A stretch of DNA of 64,000 nucleotides, taken from positions 5,201,501-5,265,500 of the forward strand of contig NZ_CP094975.1 in the NCBI RefSeq assembly GCF_023509015.1, written 5' to 3'. The notes beneath the pieces were generated by a model, which was not told the origin of the DNA, made no database searches, and saw only the letters and a program-made list of their open reading frames with translations. Position 1 is the stretch's first letter. Every line of letters begins with the position of its first letter. Shown here in pieces: positions 8,741 through 17,052 of the stretch. The DNA comes from Pseudomonas abieticivorans. GTDB lineage: Bacteria > Pseudomonadota > Gammaproteobacteria > Pseudomonadales > Pseudomonadaceae. The translations under genes and the position numbers were made by a program.

Positions 8741-10558
8741 ATGCCGTGTGAACCTTGTGCCGTGGCACCCTCCACGTACCGTCTGGCGCGACCGTTGCTG
8801 GTCGCCCTGGCCTTGAGTTGCAGTATGCAAGCCTGGGCGCTGCAAGCGCCGACGCGCCTGCAAGTGCCGACCCTGGCGGTCGATGATCAGCAGGTCATCC
8901 TGGTGTGGGACAAGCCGCCGGCCCATGCCGACATCAAGGATTACCGGGTCTACGCCAATGGCGTGTTGCTGGGCAGCAGCAATGCCAACAACGACCACGT
9001 CTCGCCAGCCAAGCCTTACTTCGACCACTTTTACGCCCAGGACACCCGGCACTTTCACTACCGCATCGGCCTGCACAGCTACACCGCCCAAGGGCTCAAG
9101 CCCGATACCGAGTACCGTTTCACCGTGCGCGCGGTGGGCGCCGACGGCCAGGAATCTGCCGACAGCCAGGCGTTGGTGCAGCGCACCACGCGGGTTGCGG
9201 CGCTGTTTGACGTGAAACAGTACGGTGCGAAGGGGGACGGTACCCATCTCGATACCCTGGCCATCCAACGGGCCATCGATGCGTGTACCCCAGGTTGCAA
9301 AGTCTTACTGCCCAAAGGCGTGTACAAGAGCGGCGCGCTGTACCTCAAAAGTAACATGACCTTGGAAATCGCCGAAGGCGCGACGCTGCTGGGTTCGCAG
9401 CGTGCCGAAGACTACCCGCTGGCCGGTTACCGTCAATATCCGTACTCGACCACCGTGCGCCCGGCCTCGCTGATCAATGCCTTGCCACGCGACCCACGCC
9501 AGCATCAGGCGTTCGAAAACATCCGCATCGTGGGCAAGGGCACCCTTGACGGTAATGGTTGGAAGCGCGGCGCCGATGGCGTGGACGAACGTGGCCAGCC
9601 CACGCCGTTCTACCTCCCCAGCGATAACACGCGCTACCCACAGGACGGCATCCTGGCCAAGGCTCAGGTCGAGCAGGCGGTGGCACGGGGCATGAATGTC
9701 AAAGATGCCTACGGGCAGATGCGCTCGTCGCTGATCACCCTGCGCCATGTGAAGAACGTGTTCTACGGTGGTTTTACCCTGCAGAACCCGGCGTATCACG
9801 GGATCATGAACCTGGAATCCGAAAACGTGGTGTTGGCCAATGCCACCCTCAGGACCTACGACGCCAACAACGGTGACGGTATCGAGTTTGCCAACAGCAA
9901 AGGGGCGATGGTCTTCAATAACGTGTTCGACACCGGTGATGATTGTGTCAACTTCGCGGCCGGTACCGGCGCCGATGCGGTGCATCAAAAACCTCAGGAA
10001 GATGCCTGGATCTTCAACAATTACTTCGCCAGGGGCCATGGCATGGTGGTTGCCGGCAGCCACACGGGCGCCTGGATTCAGAACATCCTGGCAGAGGACA
10101 ATGTCGCGGACGGCACCGATGCCGGGCTGCGCATGAAAAGCACCACGTTCATGGGCGGCGGTGCAAGGCAGGTCATCTTCCGCGATTCGGCCCTGCGCAA
10201 CACGGTCAAGCAGGCTTTCATTTTTACCCTCGACTACAACGACCCGAATGCCAAGCTCGATTACCGGCGCTCAGCGGTCTCCGGGCAATTCAGGGACGTG
10301 CAAGTCAGCGACGTGACTGTCGAAAATGCCCGGGGCATGGCGATCCAGGTCAAAGGCGATAGCCACGGCCCGGTGTTCCACCAAGGCCTGGCCTTTGAGC
10401 GCGTGCGCTTCAGCGGGCAGGGCAAAGTCCGCATCGAGGAATTGAAAGACTCACGCTTTGAAAACGTGGAGTTCAGTGAACAGGGCACTGCCAACCCCTG
10501 GCAGATTACCCACAGCCAGGGGCTTGAGTTCAAGCATGTACAGCCACCGCCTTTATAG
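8741..10558 (+). CDS. Secreted GH28 polygalacturonase with N-terminal fibronectin III domain
   Basis: A 605-aa pectin-degrading glycoside hydrolase. A signal peptide (about 33 residues, ending CSMQAWA) is followed by an FnIII-like domain (about 35-140, with VILVWDKPPAHADIKDYRVY) and a right-handed beta-helix domain beginning FDVKQYGAKGDGT. All four GH28 motifs are present: NNGDGIEF (about 375), GDDC (about 398), GHG (about 432) and RMKS (about 464), so the enzyme should be active. FnIII plus GH28 is the arrangement of exo-poly-galacturonosidases (PehX type) that release digalacturonate. ATG 8741 is chosen over an earlier in-frame ATG because AAGGAG lies at 8729-8734. It is the last gene of the operon. 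Confidence 0.88.
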   Translation: MPCEPCAVAPSTYRLARPLLVALALSCSMQAWALQAPTRLQVPTLAVDDQQVILVWDKPPAHADIKDYRVYANGVLLGSSNANNDHVSPAKPYFDHFYAQDTRHFHYRIGLHSYTAQGLKPDTEYRFTVRAVGADGQESADSQALVQRTTRVAALFDVKQYGAKGDGTHLDTLAIQRAIDACTPGCKVLLPKGVYKSGALYLKSNMTLEIAEGATLLGSQRAEDYPLAGYRQYPYSTTVRPASLINALPRDPRQHQAFENIRIVGKGTLDGNGWKRGADGVDERGQPTPFYLPSDNTRYPQDGILAKAQVEQAVARGMNVKDAYGQMRSSLITLRHVKNVFYGGFTLQNPAYHGIMNLESENVVLANATLRTYDANNGDGIEFANSKGAMVFNNVFDTGDDCVNFAAGTGADAVHQKPQEDAWIFNNYFARGHGMVVAGSHTGAWIQNILAEDNVADGTDAGLRMKSTTFMGGGARQVIFRDSALRNTVKQAFIFTLDYNDPNAKLDYRRSAVSGQFRDVQVSDVTVENARGMAIQVKGDSHGPVFHQGLAFERVRFSGQGKVRIEELKDSRFENVEFSEQGTANPWQITHSQGLEFKHVQPPPL

Positions 10559-10588
10559 GGGATGCCTTGCGGCCAGCTTGTCCGGCCA

Positions 10589-11569
10589 CTATGCCCACGC
10601 CTTCGGTACCCTGCCTGCGGCGGCCTCCACCTGGAGGCTCACCGCATCCAGCCGGCCAATCTGCTCCAAAGACAACGCCACCGAAAGGGCGCCCAGGTTG
10701 TCGTTCAATTGGCTTGCCGTGCGCGGCCCGATAAGGGGAGTCGCGCCGTGGGTACCGGCCCAGGCGATGGCCACCTGGCCTGCGGTAACGCCCAGTTCTT
10801 TGGCCACCGCTAGCACCGTGTCGAGTACCTGCGTGCGCTGGGCTGAGTTTTCCGCCTGGAACACCCGGCCGCCAAAACCTTCGGCGCGGCCTTTTTCACC
10901 TTGCCGGTACTTGCCGGTCAGCATGCCGCCGCCCAGTGGTGACCAGGTGACAACGCCCAGCCCCAGTGCCTGGCAGGCGGGAAACAGATCCGCCTCGGGC
11001 TCGCGATGCACCAGGCTGTGTTCGAACTGTGCGGCTGCAATCGGCACCGCGCCGGTCAACTCGGCCAAGGTCACCGCGCGGGCCAGTTGCCAGGCGGGGA
11101 AATTTGAAAGGCCCGCGTAGAGGATCTTGCCGGCGCGTGCCAGGTCTTCAAAGCCGCGTACCAGCTCTTCGGCGGGCGTCACACCATCGGGGTGGTGCGC
11201 CCAGTAGATATCAATCCGATCCGTGTTCAGGCGCTTCAAGCTGGCCTCGACCGAGGCCACCATGGCTTTGCGGCTGTTGCCTGTCACCAGCCGATTGGCC
11301 TCGGCGGCCGCGCCATTGGTGAACTTGCTGGCCAGCACGAATTCCTCGCGTCGCCCCTCAAGCAACGTGCCGAGCAGTGTCTCCGATTGCCCGAATTGAT
11401 AGATGTCTGCCGTGTCGATGAAGTTGCCGCCGGCTTGGGCGTAGGCGTTAAAAATCGCTTCGCTGGCGGCGGGGTCGGCGCCGTAGCCCCAGCCGGTACC
11501 GAAGTTACCGGTGCCCAAGGCGACTTGGGACACCTTGAGGCCTGTCTTGCCGAAGGCTGCGTATTTCAT
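10589..11569 (-). CDS. Aldo/keto reductase
   Basis: A 326-aa NAD(P)H-dependent oxidoreductase with the AKR catalytic tetrad visible: D52 and Y57 in FIDTADIYQFG, K82 in LASKF, and H125 in YWAHHPDG. The C-terminal cofactor region (PLIGPRTASQLNDNLGAL) is also present. Start at ATG 11569 is supported by GGAG eight bases upstream; a GTG four codons earlier is possible. It runs convergently to the polygalacturonase with only about 30 bp between, so it is a separate unit. Physiological substrate unknown; a role in reducing uronate or keto-sugar intermediates is only a guess from the neighbours. Confidence 0.85.
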   Translation of the reverse strand: MKYAAFGKTGLKVSQVALGTGNFGTGWGYGADPAASEAIFNAYAQAGGNFIDTADIYQFGQSETLLGTLLEGRREEFVLASKFTNGAAAEANRLVTGNSRKAMVASVEASLKRLNTDRIDIYWAHHPDGVTPAEELVRGFEDLARAGKILYAGLSNFPAWQLARAVTLAELTGAVPIAAAQFEHSLVHREPEADLFPACQALGLGVVTWSPLGGGMLTGKYRQGEKGRAEGFGGRVFQAENSAQRTQVLDTVLAVAKELGVTAGQVAIAWAGTHGATPLIGPRTASQLNDNLGALSVALSLEQIGRLDAVSLQVEAAAGRVPKAWA

Positions 11570-11667
11570 GGTGAACTCCACGAGAGGGATGACTTAGGTA
11601 TTACAGTCATAATTCCATGTTTTTCGCAACCACTTGGCAAAACGGGGCCTCGCGCCGCTGCTGCCCA

Positions 11668-12972
11668 TTAGCCGGGCCCCGCCATCACTGGCCCCACCTC
11701 CAACGCCGCCCGCGCCTTGGCCACCTGTTGCGCGCTAACCCCAGGCGCCGCATTACCCCAGCTATTACGCACATAGGTCAGTACCGCCGCAATATCCCCG
11801 TCATTTAACTTCCAGCCAAACGAAGGCATGCCCGCAGCCGTCACGTTGCCTTCGGTCGCCGCCGCGCGGCCGCCCTTGAGCACCGCGCTGATCAGGCCTG
11901 CGCCGCTACTGGCGCGCATGCCTGGGTTGTCGGCGAATGCCGGCACCATGCCGTTGATGCCTTCGCCCTGCACGTTGTGGCAGGCCATGCAGTGGGTTTC
12001 GTAGACGTGGGCACCACGCTGCATCACCGGGCTGTTGGCCGACAGGGCGGCCGGGGCTTGCGTGCCGGAACCTGGCAGGGATTTGAGGTACAGGGCAATA
12101 CTGGCCAGGTCCGCGTCATTGAGGTATTGCGTCGAATGCTCGACCGCTTCGCCCATGGCGCCGGCAGCCACGGCCTGGTGGTTGCTGCCCACCTTCAAGT
12201 ATTGCTGTATTTGTTCGCCGCTCCAATGGCCCAGCCCCAGGTGCGGGTCGTTGGTGATTTCCGGTGCATGGCCGCCCAAAAGGTCGGCGCCTTGCAGGTA
12301 GGCCGAGGTGTCGCCGCCCAAGGCGTTCTTGGCGGTATGGCAGGCGGCGCAGTGGCCTGCGCCATCGACCAGGTAGCGGCCGCGGTTCCATTGCGCCGAT
12401 TGCTTGGGCGCGGCCACGTAGCCTGCGTTTTTGAAGAACAGCAGGTTCCAGCCCAGCATGGCCAGGCGAATGTTGTACGGGAAACCCAGGGTGTTTGGCT
12501 CGGGTGCTTGCTTGACCGGGGCCAGTGAGCGCAGGTAGGCCCAGAGGTCATGCAGGTCGCCGTCGCTCATGTTCACGTAGGCGTTGTAGGGCATGGCCGG
12601 GTAAAGCAGTTGCCCGTCCTTGCGTTTGCCATGGCGAACGGCGCGCATGAAATCACGCTCGGTCCAGCTGCCGATACCGGTGTCGGTGTCTGGGGTGATG
12701 TTGGTCGAGTTGATCACGCCAAACGGCGTCTGCAAACCATAACCACCGGCAAACGCCTGGCCGCCAGGCTTTGTGTGGCAGGCTGCGCAGTCACCCTGCA
12801 CGGCCACGTAGGCGCCGCGCTGGATGGCCGCGGGGTCCGGCGCAGAGGCCTCTGCCGCGCGGATCTGGTTGTCGCCTGCATCGTCTGCCCGGGTGCTGCC
12901 ATTGAGGTAAAGCGCCGTGCCCACACCTACCACCGCGACGATGGCCAGCCCTGCGATTATCGTGTTTTTCAT
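11668..12972 (-). CDS. Triheme cytochrome c subunit of FAD-dependent sugar/sugar-acid dehydrogenase (complex A)
   Basis: A 434-aa membrane-anchored cytochrome c with three CXXCH haem sites: C62-C65-H66, C208-C211-H212 and C328-C331-H332. The N-terminus is an uncleaved-looking anchor (IIAGLAIVAVVGVGTALYL). In the gluconate 2-dehydrogenase and sorbitol/fructose dehydrogenase family this subunit passes electrons from the flavoprotein to ubiquinone. The ATG at 12972 lies 11 bases after the flavoprotein stop; a long upstream frame extension is a shadow. Paralogous to the cytochrome at 26540. Confidence 0.9.
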   Translation of the reverse strand: MKNTIIAGLAIVAVVGVGTALYLNGSTRADDAGDNQIRAAEASAPDPAAIQRGAYVAVQGDCAACHTKPGGQAFAGGYGLQTPFGVINSTNITPDTDTGIGSWTERDFMRAVRHGKRKDGQLLYPAMPYNAYVNMSDGDLHDLWAYLRSLAPVKQAPEPNTLGFPYNIRLAMLGWNLLFFKNAGYVAAPKQSAQWNRGRYLVDGAGHCAACHTAKNALGGDTSAYLQGADLLGGHAPEITNDPHLGLGHWSGEQIQQYLKVGSNHQAVAAGAMGEAVEHSTQYLNDADLASIALYLKSLPGSGTQAPAALSANSPVMQRGAHVYETHCMACHNVQGEGINGMVPAFADNPGMRASSGAGLISAVLKGGRAAATEGNVTAAGMPSFGWKLNDGDIAAVLTYVRNSWGNAAPGVSAQQVAKARAALEVGPVMAGPG

Positions 12973-12983
12973 GGGGTGCGTCC

Positions 12984-14759
12984 TTATGCCTGAACCAGGG
13001 GGCCTGGGCTTTTCAGGTACTGTTCCTTGATCGCCTTGGCCGTCCACAGCGCCAGCGCGCCGATGGTGACGGTGGGGTTGAAACCGCCGTTGTTGGGGAA
13101 CGACGAGGCACCCAGCACGAATACGTTGTGCACCTCCCAGCTCTGTTGGTAGCGGTTCAGGGCGCTGGTGTTCGGGTCGGTGCCCATCACCACGCCACCG
13201 ATGGTGTGGGACGAATCGTTGGAGCGGAACGGGGTGTAGTGGTCGTCGGCAAAGTTGTACGACTCGATGTGCGTGCCCCCCACGGCCTTGGCGATGGCCT
13301 CGCATTTTTGTCGCACGAATTCGCCGGAGCGCTTGTCGTTGAGGTTGTAGTCGAAGGTCATGCGCATCAGCGGCCGGCCGTAGTTGTCCTTGTAGGTGGG
13401 GTCCAGGTCGAAGTACATGTCTTGATGGGAGTAACTGGTGCCCTGGCCCTGCACCATCGCCCAGTTCTGATAGCTGTGCTGGAAGGCTTTTTTCCAACCC
13501 TTGCCCCAGGTAGGCGCTTGCTTGGGCAGCACGCCGGCCATGCCGATCGGCAGGCCGTTGTTGGACAGCGACTGAATGCCTGCGCCACCGATGAAGCCCA
13601 GCCCGCTGTGGTCGAAGTTGTCGGCGTTGTAGTCATCGATCTGGATGGCCAGGCAACCGGTGTTGATGAACGGGTTGAGGTGTTCGTTCTCAAACCACAG
13701 GTAGGCGTAGGACAGGGTCTGGAAGCTGTAATTGCGGCCGATCACGCCTTTTTTAGTGCGCGGGTCATACGGCTCGCCTATGCCTGACAGCAGCATCAGG
13801 CGCACGTTGTCGAGCTGGTAGGCGGCGACGATGACGATGTCGGCCGGTTGCTCGCCCACCACGCCGTCCTTGCCCACGAAAGTCACCCCGGTGGCGGTCT
13901 TGCCGTCGGGCGCCTTGTTGATGTGCAGCACTTCGGTCTCGGTCATGACCTCGAAGGTGGGCTGGCGCATCAACGCCGGGACCACGCAGGCGTTGGGGCT
14001 GCTTTTGGACCAGTTGCCGCAGCCGAACAGTTGGCAATAGCCGCAGTAAGTACAGGGGCCCATGTGCACGCCCAGGGCGTTGACGTAGGCGCGCGATATG
14101 GTACCGGCCGGCACGGGGAAGGGGTGCAGGCCCATCTGGGTGGTCTTCTGGGTGAAGATGTCATTCCAGCGGCTGGGCACCAGCGGCGGTGTCGGAAAAT
14201 CACGGCTGCGCGAGCCCTCGAACGGGTTGCCGCCGGGGATGATCTGGCCCTTGATCACCCCGGCCTGGCCGCTGGTGCCGGCAATGCGTTCGAAGCGGTC
14301 GTAGAACGGCTCCAGCTCGTCATAGGTGATGCCCCAGTCCTGGACTTGCAGGCCGGGCACCAACTGCTGCTTGCCGTAGCGCTCGATGGTTTTGCTGTAA
14401 GGCTGGAAGTCGAACGGGTTGAAGCGCCAGGAGGCTGCGGCCCAGTGGGTGCCGGCGCCGCCGACGTTATAACCCAGGGTCAGGTTGCTCCACTCGCGCA
14501 CTGGCAGCGCTTGCTGCGAGGCGTTGTTGCGAAAGGTGTAGGTTTCAAGCTTGGGCGGTTGCAGGATCTCTTTGCGCGTGGCCCAGCGCAGTTCATCGGT
14601 GTCCACAGACGGCGGAAAGTCGGTGGCGGTGTCGCGCCAGGCGCCCCGTTCGATGGCGACCACTTTCAGGCCCGCGCGGGCCAGTTCCTCGGCGATCACC
14701 GAGCCCGACCAGCCAAGGCCGATCACCACCACGTCTGCTTTAGGTCTTGCGTTTGCCAT
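12984..14759 (-). CDS. GMC-family FAD dehydrogenase, large catalytic subunit (complex A)
   Basis: A 591-aa flavoprotein with the dinucleotide-binding GLGWSG (G14-x-G16-x-x-G19) and the C-terminal GMC block (HNVFVLGASSFPNNGGFNPT). A Cys-rich loop CTYCGYCQLFGCGNWSK near residue 235 resembles the loop that holds a 3Fe-4S cluster in FAD glucose/fructose dehydrogenases (known for those enzymes, inferred here). It has no signal peptide; in this family it is exported in complex with the Tat-signal small subunit. Gluconate, 2-ketogluconate or another polyol or sugar acid could be the substrate. Confidence 0.88.
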   Translation of the reverse strand: MANARPKADVVVIGLGWSGSVIAEELARAGLKVVAIERGAWRDTATDFPPSVDTDELRWATRKEILQPPKLETYTFRNNASQQALPVREWSNLTLGYNVGGAGTHWAAASWRFNPFDFQPYSKTIERYGKQQLVPGLQVQDWGITYDELEPFYDRFERIAGTSGQAGVIKGQIIPGGNPFEGSRSRDFPTPPLVPSRWNDIFTQKTTQMGLHPFPVPAGTISRAYVNALGVHMGPCTYCGYCQLFGCGNWSKSSPNACVVPALMRQPTFEVMTETEVLHINKAPDGKTATGVTFVGKDGVVGEQPADIVIVAAYQLDNVRLMLLSGIGEPYDPRTKKGVIGRNYSFQTLSYAYLWFENEHLNPFINTGCLAIQIDDYNADNFDHSGLGFIGGAGIQSLSNNGLPIGMAGVLPKQAPTWGKGWKKAFQHSYQNWAMVQGQGTSYSHQDMYFDLDPTYKDNYGRPLMRMTFDYNLNDKRSGEFVRQKCEAIAKAVGGTHIESYNFADDHYTPFRSNDSSHTIGGVVMGTDPNTSALNRYQQSWEVHNVFVLGASSFPNNGGFNPTVTIGALALWTAKAIKEQYLKSPGPLVQA

Positions 14760-14855
14760 GGGTCAATCCTGTGTAGCGCGCAGCCGAGTGCCGTGCAGGG
14801 CCGTGTACTCGACTCGCAATAAAATGGGGGGCGTGCAGGGGAGGGCGGTGCGCCG

Positions 14856-15572
14856 CTAGCCGGCGTTGTCGAGCAGGCTCACCGGTTCGATGTTCAGCGC
14901 CATGCCTTTCTTGTTGAGGTAGGGGCGGTAGTCATAGCGCGCGCCGGGAAAACCGATCAGCTTCCAACCCACCATGCCCCGGTTGCCGCCGTACATCGGG
15001 TCGGCCAGGTAACCTTCGCGCACGTTTTGCAGCAGCAGGGCAAAAAAGTCGGCAGCCCCGGTAGCGGGCAGTTTCAGCGTGCCGCTTTCCAGGGTGCGCA
15101 ACAGCGCGTCCTGGGTGTCACCGTCCAGTTCGCTGAAGGGTTTGCCATGCTGGGCCTGGCAGTAAGCGGCCAGGTCCTTGAGGCCGGTGCGGTAACGCTC
15201 GGCTGGCGTTTGCTTGAACTGCGGGCCTTGCTCGGGTGTGCCGGGCACGATGGGCCCCAGGCGATAGACACTGGCGGCCTGGCCGAAATCGCCGGCCAGC
15301 TCGCGATCGATAAAGGTCACGCAACCGGCTTCGCTGGCGCCCATGCCCAGTTCGTCCTCGGGGATCAATCGGTCGAATATCGCCGCCACTTCCCGGGCTT
15401 CTTGCGCGGTGAAAAACACCAGGGCGCCTGCGCGCGGCGGTTTGGGCAGGGCATCCGGCCGGGTGCCCACGGGCATCGGGGTGCGGGCGGTGATCACGCT
15501 CGCCCCTGCGGTGCCGGCCACGCCCAGTGCAGTCAGTTGCACGAGCGAGATCAAGGCGTCTCGTCTGTTCAT
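14856..15572 (-). CDS. Small subunit of FAD-dependent dehydrogenase, gluconate 2-dehydrogenase subunit 3 family (complex A)
   Basis: A 238-aa periplasmic protein with a twin-arginine signal (MNRRDALISLVQLTALGVAG). The Gluconate_2-dh3 domain follows, with VAAIFDRLIPEDELGMGASEAGCVTFIDRE and the C-terminal LADPMYGGNRGMVGWKLIGFPG. This subunit escorts the folded flavoprotein through the Tat pore. Start at 15572 is supported by GAGGAA; the longer frame upstream is not needed. First gene of the operon small subunit - GMC - cytochrome c; the operator-like palindrome at 15709-15726 lies 140 bp upstream. Confidence 0.88.
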   Translation of the reverse strand: MNRRDALISLVQLTALGVAGTAGASVITARTPMPVGTRPDALPKPPRAGALVFFTAQEAREVAAIFDRLIPEDELGMGASEAGCVTFIDRELAGDFGQAASVYRLGPIVPGTPEQGPQFKQTPAERYRTGLKDLAAYCQAQHGKPFSELDGDTQDALLRTLESGTLKLPATGAADFFALLLQNVREGYLADPMYGGNRGMVGWKLIGFPGARYDYRPYLNKKGMALNIEPVSLLDNAG

Positions 15573-15708
15573 GTTGATGAATTCCTCAGGTCTCACGGTG
15601 CAGTACGCCGCTGCAGGACGGGCAGTGCTCAGGCCCCGTTCCAGACGGGATGGCACGGCCACGCCCGGCGATTCTAGGGGTGCGACACTTCACCACGCCA
15701 CAAACGCT

Positions 15709-15726
15709 TTGACGGTTTTACGTCAA
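15709..15726. promoter_or_regulatory. Palindrome TTGACG-N6-CGTCAA upstream of dehydrogenase complex A
   Basis: TTGACGGTTTTACGTCAA: perfect 6-bp arms. The same arms with the same 6-bp spacing lie at 30584-30601 before the paralogous operon, and the 30 bp towards the operon (TCTAGGGGTGCGACACT...CCACGCCA) is also conserved. On the minus strand the first arm can serve as a -35 box (TTGACG). The site lies between the operon and the divergent lacI-type gene at 15807, so a LacI-family operator is the simplest reading. Confidence 0.65.
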
Positions 15727-15806
15727 CGCAATCACTGTGAAGCGGCTGCACCTGATAGCATCCGCTGCACAACGCATTCTTAACCTGCGCGGGAACCCAC
15801 GACACC

Positions 15807-16859
15807 ATGGCGGGCATGCCACCAGACCACAACGATCCCTCGCGCGGCGCGGTTACCTTGAGTGATGTCGCGCGCCTGGCCGGCGTCGCGCCGATGACCG
15901 TGTCACGCTACCTCAACCAGCCTGAAACGGTACGCAGCGCCACGCGGCTGAAGGTGCAGCGCGCCATCGAACAGACCGGCTATGTGCAAAATCGCCTGGC
16001 CGGCGCGCTCAAGTCCAGCCGCAGCCGGCTGGTGGCGGTGGTGATGCCGATGGTCACCAACCCGATCTTCTCCGACACTTTCCAGGCCATCAACGAGCGC
16101 CTGGCCAAGGCGGGCTACCAGGTGCTGCTGGGGGTTTCGGGCTATGAGCGCGAGCAGGAACAGGAGCTGCTGGAAGTGATCCTCAGCCGCCGACCCGACG
16201 GCATCATTTTGACCGGCACGCTGCATACGCCCGCCAGCCGCAACCGCCTGCGCGCCGCCCGGGTGCCGGTGGTGGAGACCTGGGACCTGACCCCGGAACC
16301 CATCGACATGCTGGTGGGCTTTTCCCATGAGCAGGCCGGCCGCGGGGTGGCCCGCCAGTTGCTCGGCCAAGGCTATCGGCAGTTTGCCTTGCTGGCGGTG
16401 GACGACCCACGCGGCTTGCGCCGGGCGGCCAGTTTTACCCAATCACTGGCAGAAAGCGGCATTGTCGATGTGCACCAGCAGATCTTCCAGGGAACGCCCA
16501 CGCTGGCCCAAGGCCGCGTGGGGTTGAGCGCCTTGCTTGCCCGACAAGCCATTGAGCCGGGTACGCCGTTGGCCGTGGTGTGCACCTCCGACACCATCGC
16601 CCACGGCGTGCTGACCGAAGCGGCGGCGCGGGGCATTCAAGTGCCGGGGCAGTTGGCGGTGATGGGCTTTGGCGACATGAGTTTTGCGGCCCATACCTTT
16701 CCTGCACTTTCCACGGTGCGAATCGATGGCGCGCTGATGGGCGACACGGCAGCGCAGATGTTGCTGGAGCGGTTGCAGGGGCAGGGCAGTGCTGGGGCGG
16801 TCAGGGATATTGGCTTTGTGTTGGTGCAGCGCGAGAGCACGGCTGATGTTTTGACCTGA
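15807..16859 (+). CDS. LacI-family transcriptional regulator
   Basis: A 350-aa repressor with the N-terminal LacI helix-turn-helix (VTLSDVARLAGVAPMTVSRY) and the hinge (KVQRAIEQTGYVQNRLAGAL). A periplasmic-binding-protein-like effector domain follows (LVAVVMPMVTNPIFSDTFQA ... AVMGFGDMSFA). The domain layout resembles the GntR gluconate repressor branch. It is divergent from dehydrogenase complex A and lies upstream of the dehydratase-MFS unit. Candidate targets are the palindrome at 15709 and the pair at 16917 and 17006. Confidence 0.88.
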   Translation: MAGMPPDHNDPSRGAVTLSDVARLAGVAPMTVSRYLNQPETVRSATRLKVQRAIEQTGYVQNRLAGALKSSRSRLVAVVMPMVTNPIFSDTFQAINERLAKAGYQVLLGVSGYEREQEQELLEVILSRRPDGIILTGTLHTPASRNRLRAARVPVVETWDLTPEPIDMLVGFSHEQAGRGVARQLLGQGYRQFALLAVDDPRGLRRAASFTQSLAESGIVDVHQQIFQGTPTLAQGRVGLSALLARQAIEPGTPLAVVCTSDTIAHGVLTEAAARGIQVPGQLAVMGFGDMSFAAHTFPALSTVRIDGALMGDTAAQMLLERLQGQGSAGAVRDIGFVLVQRESTADVLT

Positions 16860-16874
16860 GTTTCCCCCGGGCGC

Positions 16875-16910
16875 GCACCACAGCGTTCCCCCGGGGGGAC
16901 GCTGTGGTGC
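16875..16910 (+). terminator. Strong hairpin after the lacI-type gene
   Basis: A 36-base near-perfect palindrome (GCACCACAGCGTTCCCC then its complement GGGGGACGCTGTGGTGC, one mismatch) starts 16 bases after the regulator stop. No clear T-run follows, so it may be an RNA-stabilising or attenuating stem rather than a classic terminator. Confidence 0.55.
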
Positions 16911-16916
16911 GGCTAT

Positions 16917-16932
16917 ATGATATCGATACCAT
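16917..16932. promoter_or_regulatory. LacI-type operator, copy 1
   Basis: ATGATATCGATACCAT, an imperfect palindrome with central CGA-like symmetry. It matches the site at 17006-17021 (ATGGTAACGATACCAT) at 14 of 16 positions. Both lie in the promoter region of the dehydratase-MFS unit. Confidence 0.6.
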
Positions 16933-17005
16933 TTGACGGTTTTCCTTCATTTAGATAATTAGCGCTTGCCTTGCGCCAATTCGAGGATTAGCGTTAAAAG
17001 CATAA

Positions 17006-17021
17006 ATGGTAACGATACCAT
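17006..17021. promoter_or_regulatory. LacI-type operator, copy 2
   Basis: ATGGTAACGATACCAT, 6-bp perfect arms (ATGGTA/TACCAT). The centre-to-centre distance to copy 1 is 89 bp, suitable for looping repression by a LacI-family protein. It lies 32 bp before the ATG at 17053. Just before that ATG is AATAACAACAA (17044-17054), which fits the Crc/Hfq AANAANAA motif and replaces a normal ribosome site. Confidence 0.6.
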
Positions 17022-17052
17022 TACCCCTGAAGCAGTCTCGGGAATAACAACA

